DNA from: Hymenobacter jeollabukensis
Lineage (GTDB): Bacteria > Bacteroidota > Bacteroidia > Cytophagales > Hymenobacteraceae
Direction: 5' to 3'
Length of the DNA: 64,000 nt
Assembly (NCBI RefSeq): GCF_005771675.1
Contig: NZ_VAJM01000011.1
Location: 62,001 to 126,000 of the forward strand
Positions 1-7,363 of the stretch are shown piece after piece (position 1 is the first letter of the stretch; the number at the start of each line of letters is the position of its first letter). A program made the translations under genes and the position numbers. The notes under the pieces are model-generated. The model was not told where the DNA came from and searched no databases. It saw only the letters and a list, made by a program, of their open reading frames with translations.

Positions 1-717
1 ACGCTCTACAACGGCATGCTGCACCCGGTCGTCGGCTACGGCATCCGGGGGGCGTTGTGGTACCAGGGCGAGTCGAACTACGAGCACCCCGACGAGTACC
101 CGGCCCGGCTGCAGGCGCTGGTGAAGCAGTGGCGCGCGGAGTGGAACATGGGTGAGTTTCCGTTCTACTACGCCCAGATTGCGCCCTACAACTACGCCCA
201 GCTGCCGCCTTACAACAAGGGCGGTAAGTTCAACTCCGCCTTTATTCGCGACGCTCAGCGCAAGGCGGAAGCCACGATTCCCAACGCCGCCATGGCCGTG
301 CTGCTCGACGTGGGCGAGGAGGCCAGCATCCACCCCATGCGCAAGGAGCCAGGCGGGCAGCGGCTGGCCTTGCTGGCGCTACAGAAAACCTACGGCCGCA
401 AGGGCTTCGGGGCGGTCAGCCCGGCGTATGAGTCCATGGAAGTCAAGGAGGGCACGGCCGTGGTGAAGTTCCGCGACGCGCCGAACGGCATGACCTCGTT
501 CGGCGAGCCGCTGACGGGCTTCGAGGTGGCTGGGGCCGACCAAAAGTGGTTTCCCGCCAAAGCCAGCATCGACGGCAGCGTGGTGAAGGTATCGGCGGAG
601 CAGGTGAAGCAGCCGGTAGCGGTGCGCTACGCCTTCCAGGACTTCACCCGCGCCACGTTGTTCAGCACCGAGGGCTTGCCGGTGTCGTCGTTCCGGACTG
701 ATGATTGGGCACAATGA
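1..717 (+). CDS. Sialate O-acetylesterase family protein, 3' part (5' end outside window)
   Basis: The reading frame is open from base 1 (TLYNGMLHP...) to the TGA at 715-717, so the start lies left of the window. The motif GALWYQGESN followed by a tyrosine- and proline-rich loop is typical of the SGNH-type (SASA) esterase domain of sialate O-acetylesterases, and DVGEEASIHPMRKEP near the middle fits the C-terminal Asp/His catalytic block. The last roughly 90 residues look like the usual beta-sandwich tail. In Bacteroidota such enzymes remove acetyl groups from sugars in the periplasm or at the surface, and in pectin loci they probably act on acetylated pectin sugars rather than sialic acid (inference). 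The stop overlaps the ATG of the next gene (ATGA at 714-717), so the two are probably translationally coupled. The nucleophile Ser is visible in GES; the N-terminal part cannot be judged. Confidence 0.85.
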   Translation, partial: TLYNGMLHPVVGYGIRGALWYQGESNYEHPDEYPARLQALVKQWRAEWNMGEFPFYYAQIAPYNYAQLPPYNKGGKFNSAFIRDAQRKAEATIPNAAMAVLLDVGEEASIHPMRKEPGGQRLALLALQKTYGRKGFGAVSPAYESMEVKEGTAVVKFRDAPNGMTSFGEPLTGFEVAGADQKWFPAKASIDGSVVKVSAEQVKQPVAVRYAFQDFTRATLFSTEGLPVSSFRTDDWAQ

Positions 718-3164
718 GGCATTTTCTTGACTTTTTAGCCCGCAGAAGGCGCAGAGGTTTTACGCAGAGGGCGCAGAACGTTCAGCGCCCTCTGCGTAAT
801 CTTCTGCACCCTCTGCGGGCCAAAAACGCATGGGTACTCCTGCTGCTGCTAAGCACGAAATCCGTTGCCCAGAGCCCCGAGCTGCCCACCAACAACATCA
901 CCTGGACCAGCCCGAGCCGCAACAGCGCCGAATCCATGCCCTGCGGCGGCGGCGACGTGGGCCTGAACGTGTGGAGCGAAGCCGGGGACGTGCTGTTCTA
1001 CGCCGCCCGCAGCGGCACTTTCGACGAGAACAACAGCCTGCTCAAGCTCGGCCGCGTGCGCCTGCGCCTCACCCCGAACCCGTTCGGAACCGGCGGCCGC
1101 TTCCAGCAGACGCTGAACCTGCCGCAGGGCGACGTGACGCTGACCGGCACCAACGGCAACACCACCGCCCAGGTCCACATCTGGGTCGACGTATTCCGGC
1201 CGGTGGTGCACGTCGAGGTGAGCAGCAACCAGCCGCTGCAGGCCGAGGCCCGCTACGAAAGCTGGCGCGTGGAGGACCGCATCCTCAAGGGCAAGGAAAA
1301 CAACCAGAATTCCTACAAATGGGCGCCGCAGGGCGAGGTCAAAACCCGCCACGACAGTCTCAGCTTTCGGGGGCAGACGGTCGAGTTCGTGCACCAGAAT
1401 CGGCCCGAGACGGTGTTCGACGTGACCGTGCGCCAGCAGGGCCTCGACGCGGTGAAGGCGCAGCTCTACAACCCGCTCCAAGACCTGATTTTTGGCGGCA
1501 TCCTGTGGGGAAACCGCATGCTGCCGGCCGGCACTACCGACGGAACGTACCAACGCACGCCCTTCCGCGCCTACACGCTGAAAAGTCAGGCCCCAGCCCG
1601 CTCGCACACCCTCACGCTGGCCCTGCACACAGCGAAGGTGGTGCCCCAGCAGCGCCAGGGGCAACTGCCGGTTGCCTCCCCGGCACAAGAGCAGTGGCGG
1701 GCGGGTTTGCAGCAACTGCTGGCTACTTCCCCAAATCCCAAAGCCGCCCGGCAGCAGACGCTGGCCTGGTGGCGCAGTTTCTGGCAGCGCAGCTTCATTC
1801 ACATCCAGCCCACGCAAGCCGCCGCCAACGCGCCCCAGTGGCAGGCCGGCCGCAACTACCAGCTGATGCGCTATATGCTCGGCTGCAACGCGCTGGGCCA
1901 GTGGCCGACCAAGTTCAACGGCGGCCTGTTTACCTACGACCCGGCCCTGACCGACTCCACGCTCCGGTTCACGCCCGACTTCCGCAACTGGGGCGGCGGC
2001 ACCCACACAGCCCAGAATCAGCGCCTGGTGTACTGGCCCCTGCTCAAAAGCGGCGACGCGGTCCTGCTCAAGCCGCAGTTCGACTTCTACCTGCGCATCC
2101 TGAAGAATGCTGAGCTGCGCAGCCAGACCTATTGGAATCACCCCGGCGCCTGCTTCACCGAGCAGATCGAAAACTTCGGCCTGCCCAACCCCGCCGAGTA
2201 CAACTGGAAACGCCCCGCCGACTTCGACAAGGGCCTGGAATACAACGCCTGGCTGGAATACGAGTGGGACACCGTGCTGGAGTTCTGCCTGATGATGCTC
2301 GACGCGGAGCAGTACGCCGCCCAGGACGTGCGGCCCTACCTGCCCTTCATCGAAAGCTGCCTCACGTTCTTCGACCAGCACTACCAGCACTTGGCCCGGC
2401 AGCGCGGCGCCAAAGCCCTCGACGGCGAAGGCCACCTGGTGCTCTACCCCGGCTCGGGTGCCGAGACCTACAAGATGGCCTACAACTCCACCGCCACCGT
2501 GGCCGGCCTGCGCACCGTCCTCACCCGCCTGCTGGCCCTGCCGCCGCAAATTGGCTCGGCGGAGCAGCGCAAAGCGTGGACGGCCATGCTCGGCCGGATT
2601 CCGGCTATCAGCTTCCGCGAAATCGACGGGCACAAGCTCATAGCGCCGGCCAAAAGCTGGGAGCGGGTCAACAACGTGGAAAGCCCGCAGCTCTACCCGG
2701 TGTTTCCCTGGGGCCTGTACGGTATCGGCCGGCCCGACCTGGAACTGGCCCAAAACACCTACCGCTACGACCCGGACGTGCAGAAATTCCGCAGCCACGT
2801 GGGCTGGAAGCAGCACAACATCTTCGCCGCCCGCCTCGGCCTGACGGACGAAGCCGCCACCCTCACCATGCAGAAGCTGCAGGATTCCGACCGCCGCTTC
2901 CCCGCCTTCTGGGGCCCTGGCTACGACTGGGCGCCCGACCACAACTGGGGCGGCGCGGGCATGATTGGCCTGCAGGAAATGCTGCTGCAAACCGCCGACC
3001 GAAAAATCCTGCTGCTGCCCGCCTGGCCCCGTGCCTGGGACGTGCACTTCAAGCTCCACGCACCGTATCAGACCACCGTGGAATGCACGGTGCAGAATGG
3101 CAAAGTCACGCAGCTGCTGGTGACGCCCGAGGCGCGGCGGGCGGATGTGGAGGTGAAATGGTGA
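714..3164 (+). CDS. Exported DUF5703-type (alpha/alpha)6-barrel glycoside hydrolase-like protein
   Basis: About 816 residues. The N-terminal third is a beta-rich domain (SAESMPCGGGDVGLNVW) and the remainder is helical with aromatic/acidic motifs (YWNHPGACFTEQIENFG, GPGYDWAPDHNWGG). This matches DUF5703 proteins, which resemble GH65/GH95-type enzymes and occur in Bacteroidota polysaccharide loci. The substrate is unknown. I chose the ATG at 714, which overlaps the previous stop as ATGA; an ATG at 705 is also in frame. No ATG lies nearer the hydrophobic core NAWVLLLLLSTKSVAQ, so the signal peptide has an unusually long, Arg-rich n-region. That n-region is encoded by an 83-bp inverted repeat (738-820) that recurs in this window. 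It is the last plus-strand gene before a convergent junction with a terminator-like hairpin. Confidence 0.8.
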   Translation: MRHFLDFLARRRRRGFTQRAQNVQRPLRNLLHPLRAKNAWVLLLLLSTKSVAQSPELPTNNITWTSPSRNSAESMPCGGGDVGLNVWSEAGDVLFYAARSGTFDENNSLLKLGRVRLRLTPNPFGTGGRFQQTLNLPQGDVTLTGTNGNTTAQVHIWVDVFRPVVHVEVSSNQPLQAEARYESWRVEDRILKGKENNQNSYKWAPQGEVKTRHDSLSFRGQTVEFVHQNRPETVFDVTVRQQGLDAVKAQLYNPLQDLIFGGILWGNRMLPAGTTDGTYQRTPFRAYTLKSQAPARSHTLTLALHTAKVVPQQRQGQLPVASPAQEQWRAGLQQLLATSPNPKAARQQTLAWWRSFWQRSFIHIQPTQAAANAPQWQAGRNYQLMRYMLGCNALGQWPTKFNGGLFTYDPALTDSTLRFTPDFRNWGGGTHTAQNQRLVYWPLLKSGDAVLLKPQFDFYLRILKNAELRSQTYWNHPGACFTEQIENFGLPNPAEYNWKRPADFDKGLEYNAWLEYEWDTVLEFCLMMLDAEQYAAQDVRPYLPFIESCLTFFDQHYQHLARQRGAKALDGEGHLVLYPGSGAETYKMAYNSTATVAGLRTVLTRLLALPPQIGSAEQRKAWTAMLGRIPAISFREIDGHKLIAPAKSWERVNNVESPQLYPVFPWGLYGIGRPDLELAQNTYRYDPDVQKFRSHVGWKQHNIFAARLGLTDEAATLTMQKLQDSDRRFPAFWGPGYDWAPDHNWGGAGMIGLQEMLLQTADRKILLLPAWPRAWDVHFKLHAPYQTTVECTVQNGKVTQLLVTPEARRADVEVKW
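738..820. repeat. Palindromic GCAGAGGGCGCAGA-type repeat inside a signal peptide coding region
   Basis: The left half (GCCCGCAGAAGGCGCAGAGG then TTACGCAGAGGGCGC) and the right half (GCGCCCTCTGCGTAA then CTTCTGCACCCTCTGCGGGC) are imperfect reverse complements over about 40 bp. Related half-copies are at 7314-7353, 44956-44994 and 48434-48478. Here the whole repeat is translated as part of the downstream protein. Confidence 0.85.
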
Positions 3165-3191
3165 GATGGTGAGTTGACGTTCGGTAACACT

Positions 3192-3397
3192 GGCCGTCAT
3201 TGCGAGCGAAGCGAAGCAATCTTTCCTCTCGCGGCACGACGGTACGAGAAGCACAAACCGAAAAGTCGTCAGCACGAAAACGGCACCGCCCGAAACCTGA
3301 GTTACTTGGTTTCGGGCGGCGCCGTTTTGGGTTGTTGCCAGTTGGACCTTTGTGCCGCGAGAGGAAAGATTGCTTCGCTTCGCTCGCAATGACGGCC
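3192..3397. repeat. Long inverted repeat (GTCATTGCGAG family) with nested hairpin
   Basis: Bases 3192-3237 and 3352-3397 are perfect reverse complements over 46 bp, beginning GGCCGTCATTGCGAGCGAAG. GTCATTGCGAG...GAAGCAATC is a widespread bacterial intergenic repeat motif (established knowledge). The pair encloses a second, GC-rich hairpin (3277-3328) and sits between two convergent genes. Confidence 0.9.
3277..3328. terminator. Terminator-like hairpin between convergent genes
   Basis: Stem AAAACGGCACCGCCCGAAACC (3277-3297) pairs with 3308-3328 with one mismatch and a 10-nt loop. A-run on one side and T-run on the other make it a plausible bidirectional Rho-independent terminator for the genes ending at 3164 (+) and 3453 (-). 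Confidence 0.7.
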
Positions 3398-3452
3398 GCT
3401 GGGGCCGCCCGAACGTCAAACTCACCATTTCACCAGCTCACCATTTCACCGC

Positions 3453-5039
3453 CTAGTGCCCGTTGAACACCAAATACAGCGCCACCATCACTACGGCCAG
3501 CGCGGCCCAGAGCAGCTTTACCCGCGGCGAGGTGGCCGGCAGGGCGGTGCGGTCAAAGGGGACTCGGGGCTGGTGGGTGCCGTCGAGCAGGGAAATGACG
3601 ATGGCGGCCAACAGCAGCACCGCGAACAGCAGGAACGAGAGGACCAGGTAGTGCGGCCAGAACGTGTACTCGCTCGGCGGCAATATCCAGAGGTAGACGA
3701 CGCCCACGCCCAGGCTGAACGCGGAGCCGACGGATAGGGTAAAATTGACGGCCCGGCGGGTGGTGCGCGGCCAGAACACCGTCAGCAGAAACACGGCCGA
3801 GAGGGGCGGCGCGATGAAGCCGAGCACGGCCTGGAACACGTCGAACAGGTTCAGGCCCTTCACCGCGTCGATGGCCAGGGCCATGAGCACAGCGAAGGCG
3901 CAGCCCACCAGCACCGTGAGGCGGCCGACGCGGACTACGTCTTTTTCCGAAGCCTCAGGATTGATGTTGCGGGCGTACACGTCGAGGGCGAAGACGGTGC
4001 TCAGCGCGTTCAGGGAGGAGCTGATGGTGCCGACCAGCACGGCAATCAGCACCACGATAACCAGGCCCTTGAGGCCGGCCGGGAACAGGCTGGTTACCAT
4101 CGTCATGTAGGCCTGGTTGGGGTCGGCCAGGTGCGGGAAAAGCACGTAGCAGAGCACCCCGGTGAGGATGAACAGCGGCAGCGACAGAATCTTGAGCCAG
4201 CCGATGAAGTTTACGCCCAGCTGGCCCTGTTCCAGGTTTTTGGCACCGAGCACCGACTGCACCATGGCCTGGTCGGTGCAGAAGAAGGCCACGGCCGACA
4301 CGGGGTAGCCCAGCAGAATGGCGTACCAGGGGTATTTCGGGTCGGAGGCGGGCTGGATGAGGTTCCAGTAGTGGCCCGGCACGCTGTGCCAGAGCTGGCT
4401 CAGGCCGCCCACTTTCAGCACGCCGATGACGGTGAGCGTGAGCGAGACGCCGATGAGCAGCAGCATCTGGAACACGTTGACCTTGGCAATGGCCTTCAGG
4501 CCGCCGGCGAAGGTGAAGAAGCCCGCGAACAAGACCAGCACGATAACCGACTGCCACATCGGGATGCCCAGAATCTGGCGCACCAGCACGCCGCCGGAGA
4601 AGAGGCCCAACGACAACCAGGAAATCAGAATCTTGATCAGCGCGTACCAGGCCAGTATATTCTGCGTCGAGCCGCCGTACTGCTGGCCCATGAAGCCCGG
4701 CATGGTGCTGACGCGGGCCGCCAGGTAGCGCGGGGCAAACACGGTGGCCAGCAGCAGCAGGAACACGAAGGCGTACCACTCGAAATTCACCGCCACGATG
4801 CCGGTGCTGTACCCGATGCTGGCAAAGGCCAGCAGCATGCTGGGCCCCACGTTGGTGCCCCACATGTTGAAGCCGATGCTGGCCCAGCCCAAGGACTTGC
4901 TGGCCAGGAACTGGGAGTCTTCGGTCTGCTCCTTTTTCGAGGCGCTGGCCCGGTAGCCGATGCCTACGAGGATGACGACGTAGGCCGCCACGATGGCGTA
5001 GTCCCAGGGGCTCAGGTGGCCGAGTAGATTGTTTCCCAT
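3453..5039 (-). CDS. Sodium/solute symporter (SSS family)
   Basis: 528 residues with about 13 hydrophobic segments. The start MGNNLLGHLSPWDYAIVAAY fits the usual SSS N-terminus, where TM1 follows a short polar stretch. GFNMWGTNVGPSMLLAFAS resembles the unwound TM1/TM2 substrate-binding region of LeuT-fold symporters, and the motif continues with GIVAVNFEWYAF. The family imports sugars, sugar acids or related solutes with Na+ across the inner membrane. In this locus it probably takes up a monosaccharide or small oligosaccharide released by the exported hydrolases (inference). The frame stays open upstream to 5351, but that stretch is a 21-bp tandem repeat translated as a 7-residue pattern, so I reject the longer form. 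Upstream gene is a Gfo/Idh/MocA dehydrogenase in the same direction. Confidence 0.9.
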   Translation of the reverse strand: MGNNLLGHLSPWDYAIVAAYVVILVGIGYRASASKKEQTEDSQFLASKSLGWASIGFNMWGTNVGPSMLLAFASIGYSTGIVAVNFEWYAFVFLLLLATVFAPRYLAARVSTMPGFMGQQYGGSTQNILAWYALIKILISWLSLGLFSGGVLVRQILGIPMWQSVIVLVLFAGFFTFAGGLKAIAKVNVFQMLLLIGVSLTLTVIGVLKVGGLSQLWHSVPGHYWNLIQPASDPKYPWYAILLGYPVSAVAFFCTDQAMVQSVLGAKNLEQGQLGVNFIGWLKILSLPLFILTGVLCYVLFPHLADPNQAYMTMVTSLFPAGLKGLVIVVLIAVLVGTISSSLNALSTVFALDVYARNINPEASEKDVVRVGRLTVLVGCAFAVLMALAIDAVKGLNLFDVFQAVLGFIAPPLSAVFLLTVFWPRTTRRAVNFTLSVGSAFSLGVGVVYLWILPPSEYTFWPHYLVLSFLLFAVLLLAAIVISLLDGTHQPRVPFDRTALPATSPRVKLLWAALAVVMVALYLVFNGH

Positions 5040-5122
5040 GCGGGTGGGGGTGGTTCGGGTGGGAGTTAGAACGGTATTCGTTGGGTGGCATGGTGCGCGA
5101 AGCCGGACGGCCTCGCGCGACC

Positions 5123-5416
5123 TGACATGGCCTTCGGCGGCAGTGACATGGACCTCAATGAGCGTGACATGAGGTTCGACGGAGGTGACAACGACCTTGC
5201 ACGGAGTGTCAACGCGCTCAATTGAGGCGTCAATGACCTTGAAGCGGGTGTCAAGGCGTTTGCTGAAGGTGTCAATGAGCTTGCCCGGGGCGTCAAGGCG
5301 TTCAACGAGCGCGTCAATGACCTCGCGTGCGGTGTCAAACCGTCCGGGCAAGGTGGCAGCGCGTTCAACGGGGGTGACAATGGGTTGAGCGGAAGCGCCA
5401 AGCCGTTCAACATCAG
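5123..5416. repeat. 21-bp tandem repeat array, 14 degenerate units
   Basis: Units of exactly 21 bp start at 5123 with TGACATGGCCTTCGGCGGCA and repeat without slippage to 5416. Most units begin TGTCAA, CGTCAA or TGACA and share a second half like GCGTTCAACGAG. One more degenerate unit may precede it (5102-5122). The rest of this 433-bp gap (5040-5472) holds a 60-bp spacer on the symporter side and, on the other side, a half-copy of the GTCATGTCGAG palindrome (5414-5453). Confidence 0.9.
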
Positions 5417-5453
5417 CACGTGAGATGCCTCGACAAGCTCGACATGACGTTCT
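5414..5453. repeat. Half-copy of GTCATGTCGAG palindromic repeat (family A)
   Basis: The sequence CAGCACGTGAGATGCCTCGA continuing to CTCGACATGACGTTCT matches the right arm of the full elements at 9585-9703 and 25294-25415. No left arm is present; the 21-bp array abuts instead. Confidence 0.85.
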
Positions 5454-5472
5454 GTTGTAGCTGTTCTGCCAA

Positions 5473-6543
5473 CTATAGCGTCAGGCCGTGCTCGTCGAGC
5501 AACTCCTGCACCCGCACGGGGCGGCCGGTTTGCAGGGAGCGGTCCATGGCCTGGAGCAGGGCAATGGTGCCGATGCCTTCGCGCACGTCGGGGTAGGCGG
5601 TGAAGCCTTCGGTGATGGAGTCGGCGAAGTATTCGAGGTAGTTCTGGTACTCGCCGGCGTGGTGGCTTTTGCCCTCGAAGCGGAAGTAGTGCTTGAGCTT
5701 ATGCTCCCAGGTGACGAGGCGTTCCTCCCCGGTGCGGTCGGTAATGGCGTAGCGCAGGTCCATGTAGTCGCCCTGGCTGGCGCCCTCGGTGCCGCGCAGC
5801 ACGCAGCTCATTTCCGAGTCGCGGGTGACGGGCTGCACCGGGCCGGTATAGCAGCCGCTTACGCGGGCCACGCGGCCGTCGGTGCTTTTGAAGATGAAGT
5901 GCATGGTGTCCTGGTGCTTGAGGCCGCCCGCCCGGCCATTCGAGCTGAGCATGCCGTAGCCCATGACTTCCTCGATGTTGGGCAGGTACCAGCGGATGAA
6001 GTCGACGGGGTGGCTCAGGCCGCCGTAGAGCCATTTGAAGCTTTGCTGCAGGGACCAGCCTTTGGCGAGGAACCAGCGGTGGTCGGCGTGGTAGTAGCTT
6101 TCCACCGTTATCAGCTCGCCGATGAGGCCGGCCTCGTAGTCGGCGCGCTGCCGCTTCATGGGCTCGAAAAAGCGGGAGCTTTGGCCCACGAACACCTTTT
6201 TGCCGGTTTGTTCCACCAGCGCCAGCAGCTCCCTGGCCTGGCTGAGGTCGTCGATGAAAGGCTTGGTGCAGACCACGTGCTTGCCCGCCCGCAGCGCCTG
6301 GCCGACGTGCTCGGCGTGCAGGTGGTCGGGGGTGTATATGGCAATGATGTCGATTTCGGGGTCCGAGAGCAGGTCCTGGTAGTCCTGCGTCACGCGGCCC
6401 TGAAACTGGAATTCGGCCACGCGGTGGCGGCACAGCTCCTCGTTCCGGTCGCAGATGGCGCGCAGCTCCAGCTTCTCGCTTTGCAGGGCGGCCGACATGG
6501 TGCTTCTCCCCTCGCCCAGGCCCAGAATGGCTATTTTCAGCAT
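5473..6543 (-). CDS. Gfo/Idh/MocA family oxidoreductase
   Basis: 356 residues starting MLKIAILGLGEGRSTM, an N-terminal Rossmann fold with the Gly-rich GLGEGR turn. IYTPDHLHAEHVGQALRAGK and HVVCTKPF place the conserved Lys in a C-T-K-P version of the usual E-K-P motif, and GGLSHPVDFIRWY gives the catalytic-region His. No signal peptide, so it is cytoplasmic. The family performs NAD(P)-dependent oxidation or reduction of sugars and sugar derivatives. Beside a symporter and a mutarotase-like gene it probably processes an imported sugar (inference); the substrate cannot be read from sequence. A 45-bp gap with three GTTGTCAGTT-like words separates it from the gene upstream. Confidence 0.88.
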   Translation of the reverse strand: MLKIAILGLGEGRSTMSAALQSEKLELRAICDRNEELCRHRVAEFQFQGRVTQDYQDLLSDPEIDIIAIYTPDHLHAEHVGQALRAGKHVVCTKPFIDDLSQARELLALVEQTGKKVFVGQSSRFFEPMKRQRADYEAGLIGELITVESYYHADHRWFLAKGWSLQQSFKWLYGGLSHPVDFIRWYLPNIEEVMGYGMLSSNGRAGGLKHQDTMHFIFKSTDGRVARVSGCYTGPVQPVTRDSEMSCVLRGTEGASQGDYMDLRYAITDRTGEERLVTWEHKLKHYFRFEGKSHHAGEYQNYLEYFADSITEGFTAYPDVREGIGTIALLQAMDRSLQTGRPVRVQELLDEHGLTL

Positions 6544-6545
6544 TG

Positions 6546-6585
6546 ATTGTGAGTTGTCAGTTGGTAGTTGTCAGTTGTCAGGGCG
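6546..6585. repeat. Short direct repeats GTTGTCAGTT
   Basis: The junction holds three tandem-like copies of GTTGTCAGTT/GTTGTCAGG separated by a few bases (GAGTTGTCAGTTGG, then TAGTTGTCAGTTGTCAGG). It fills almost all of the gap between the two genes. Confidence 0.6.
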
Positions 6586-6588
6586 GGC

Positions 6589-7362
6589 TTAGCCTTTCTT
6601 GGCGGGCTGCTTCGGCTTGGCCAGCAGCGGCGGCAGGGGCTGCAGGAATACCCAGACTTCGCCGGGTTTGGCGCCGTTGCGGCCTTCCTGGTACTGGCGC
6701 ATGCGCTGGTTCCACTCGTCCACGCGCGGGTTGTTTTCGGTGGTTTTGGGGTTGAGCGCGTCCAGGCTCTGGCCCTTCGGAATGCTGATGACCAGCATCA
6801 GCTCCCGGCCCCGGCGAAACACCAGCAGCTGCTGGAAGCTGGCGTGGCAGAAACCGTTGGATACCTCGGGCCACTGCTCAAACTGCGTGGCGTGGTAGCG
6901 CAGGTACTCGTTTTGCTTCGCCGTATCGGCCACCAGGCTTGCGGTGAGGATGATGTTGTCCCACTGCCGGGCCGTCGTCTTATCGGTGCAGCGGCTGCGC
7001 TCGAAGCGGTAGAACGGGGCGGCGTATTCCTTGACGCGGGCCGTGGGGTAGGCTTGTTTCAGCGCGGGCCGCAACTCCCGGATGCGGGCTTGGGGGGCAT
7101 AGGCGACCAGGTGCGTGAGGTGGTTGGCGTCCTGCCAGCGGCGCAGGTCCACGTCGGGGTAGCGCTGGCCGAGGGCTTGGAGCTTCTGCGGCGGCAGGCG
7201 CAGGTCGTAGTCGGTCAGCTCCACGATGGACATGGGGCCGCGGGCCTGGGCGGGGGCCAGCAGCGGGAGCAGCCAGAGCAGCAGCCCCACTGCCAGGCGG
7301 CGCGAACGACGGAGCCCGCAGAGGGCGCGGAGGTTTCGCAGAGGACGCAGAGGTCGTTCCAT
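6589..7362 (-). CDS. Exported protein with L-rhamnose mutarotase-like C-terminal half
   Basis: 257 residues. The C-terminal part contains YHATQFEQWPEVSNGF and LLVFRRGRELMLVISIPKG, followed by NPRVDEWNQRMRQYQ, the layout of the small RhaM/DUF718 L-rhamnose mutarotases. The N-terminal half (from MSIVELTDYDLRLP) is a separate unassigned domain of about 85 residues. Classical mutarotases are single-domain cytoplasmic proteins, but this one has RRSRRLAVGLLLWLLPLLAPAQA, a clear signal peptide. The ATG at 7362 lies one base after the stop of the upstream GH78 gene (TAA-A-ATG), supporting that start. Residues 4-17 are encoded by a copy of the GCAGAGG repeat. An alternative GTG start at 7290 would skip the repeat. 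Interconversion of rhamnose anomers next to a rhamnosidase is plausible but inferred. Confidence 0.7.
   Translation of the reverse strand: MERPLRPLRNLRALCGLRRSRRLAVGLLLWLLPLLAPAQARGPMSIVELTDYDLRLPPQKLQALGQRYPDVDLRRWQDANHLTHLVAYAPQARIRELRPALKQAYPTARVKEYAAPFYRFERSRCTDKTTARQWDNIILTASLVADTAKQNEYLRYHATQFEQWPEVSNGFCHASFQQLLVFRRGRELMLVISIPKGQSLDALNPKTTENNPRVDEWNQRMRQYQEGRNGAKPGEVWVFLQPLPPLLAKPKQPAKKG
7314..7353. repeat. GCAGAGGGCGCAGA-type repeat within a signal peptide coding region
   Basis: GCCCGCAGAGGGCGCGGAGG followed by TTTCGCAGAGGACGCAGAGG matches the left half of the element at 738-820. It is translated on the minus strand into the Leu/Arg-rich beginning of the mutarotase-like protein. Confidence 0.8.
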
Positions 7363-7363
7363 T

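Noticed and set aside
849-3428. Long minus-strand open frame opposite the DUF5703 gene
   Set aside because: Antisense of a gene with clear homology; begins inside the intergenic repeat.
5040-5351. N-terminal extension of the first SSS symporter
   Set aside because: It is the translation of the 21-bp tandem array; the family's normal N-terminus starts at 5039.
5123-5416. CRISPR array
   Set aside because: Units are contiguous 21-bp degenerate repeats without spacers, and no cas genes are nearby.
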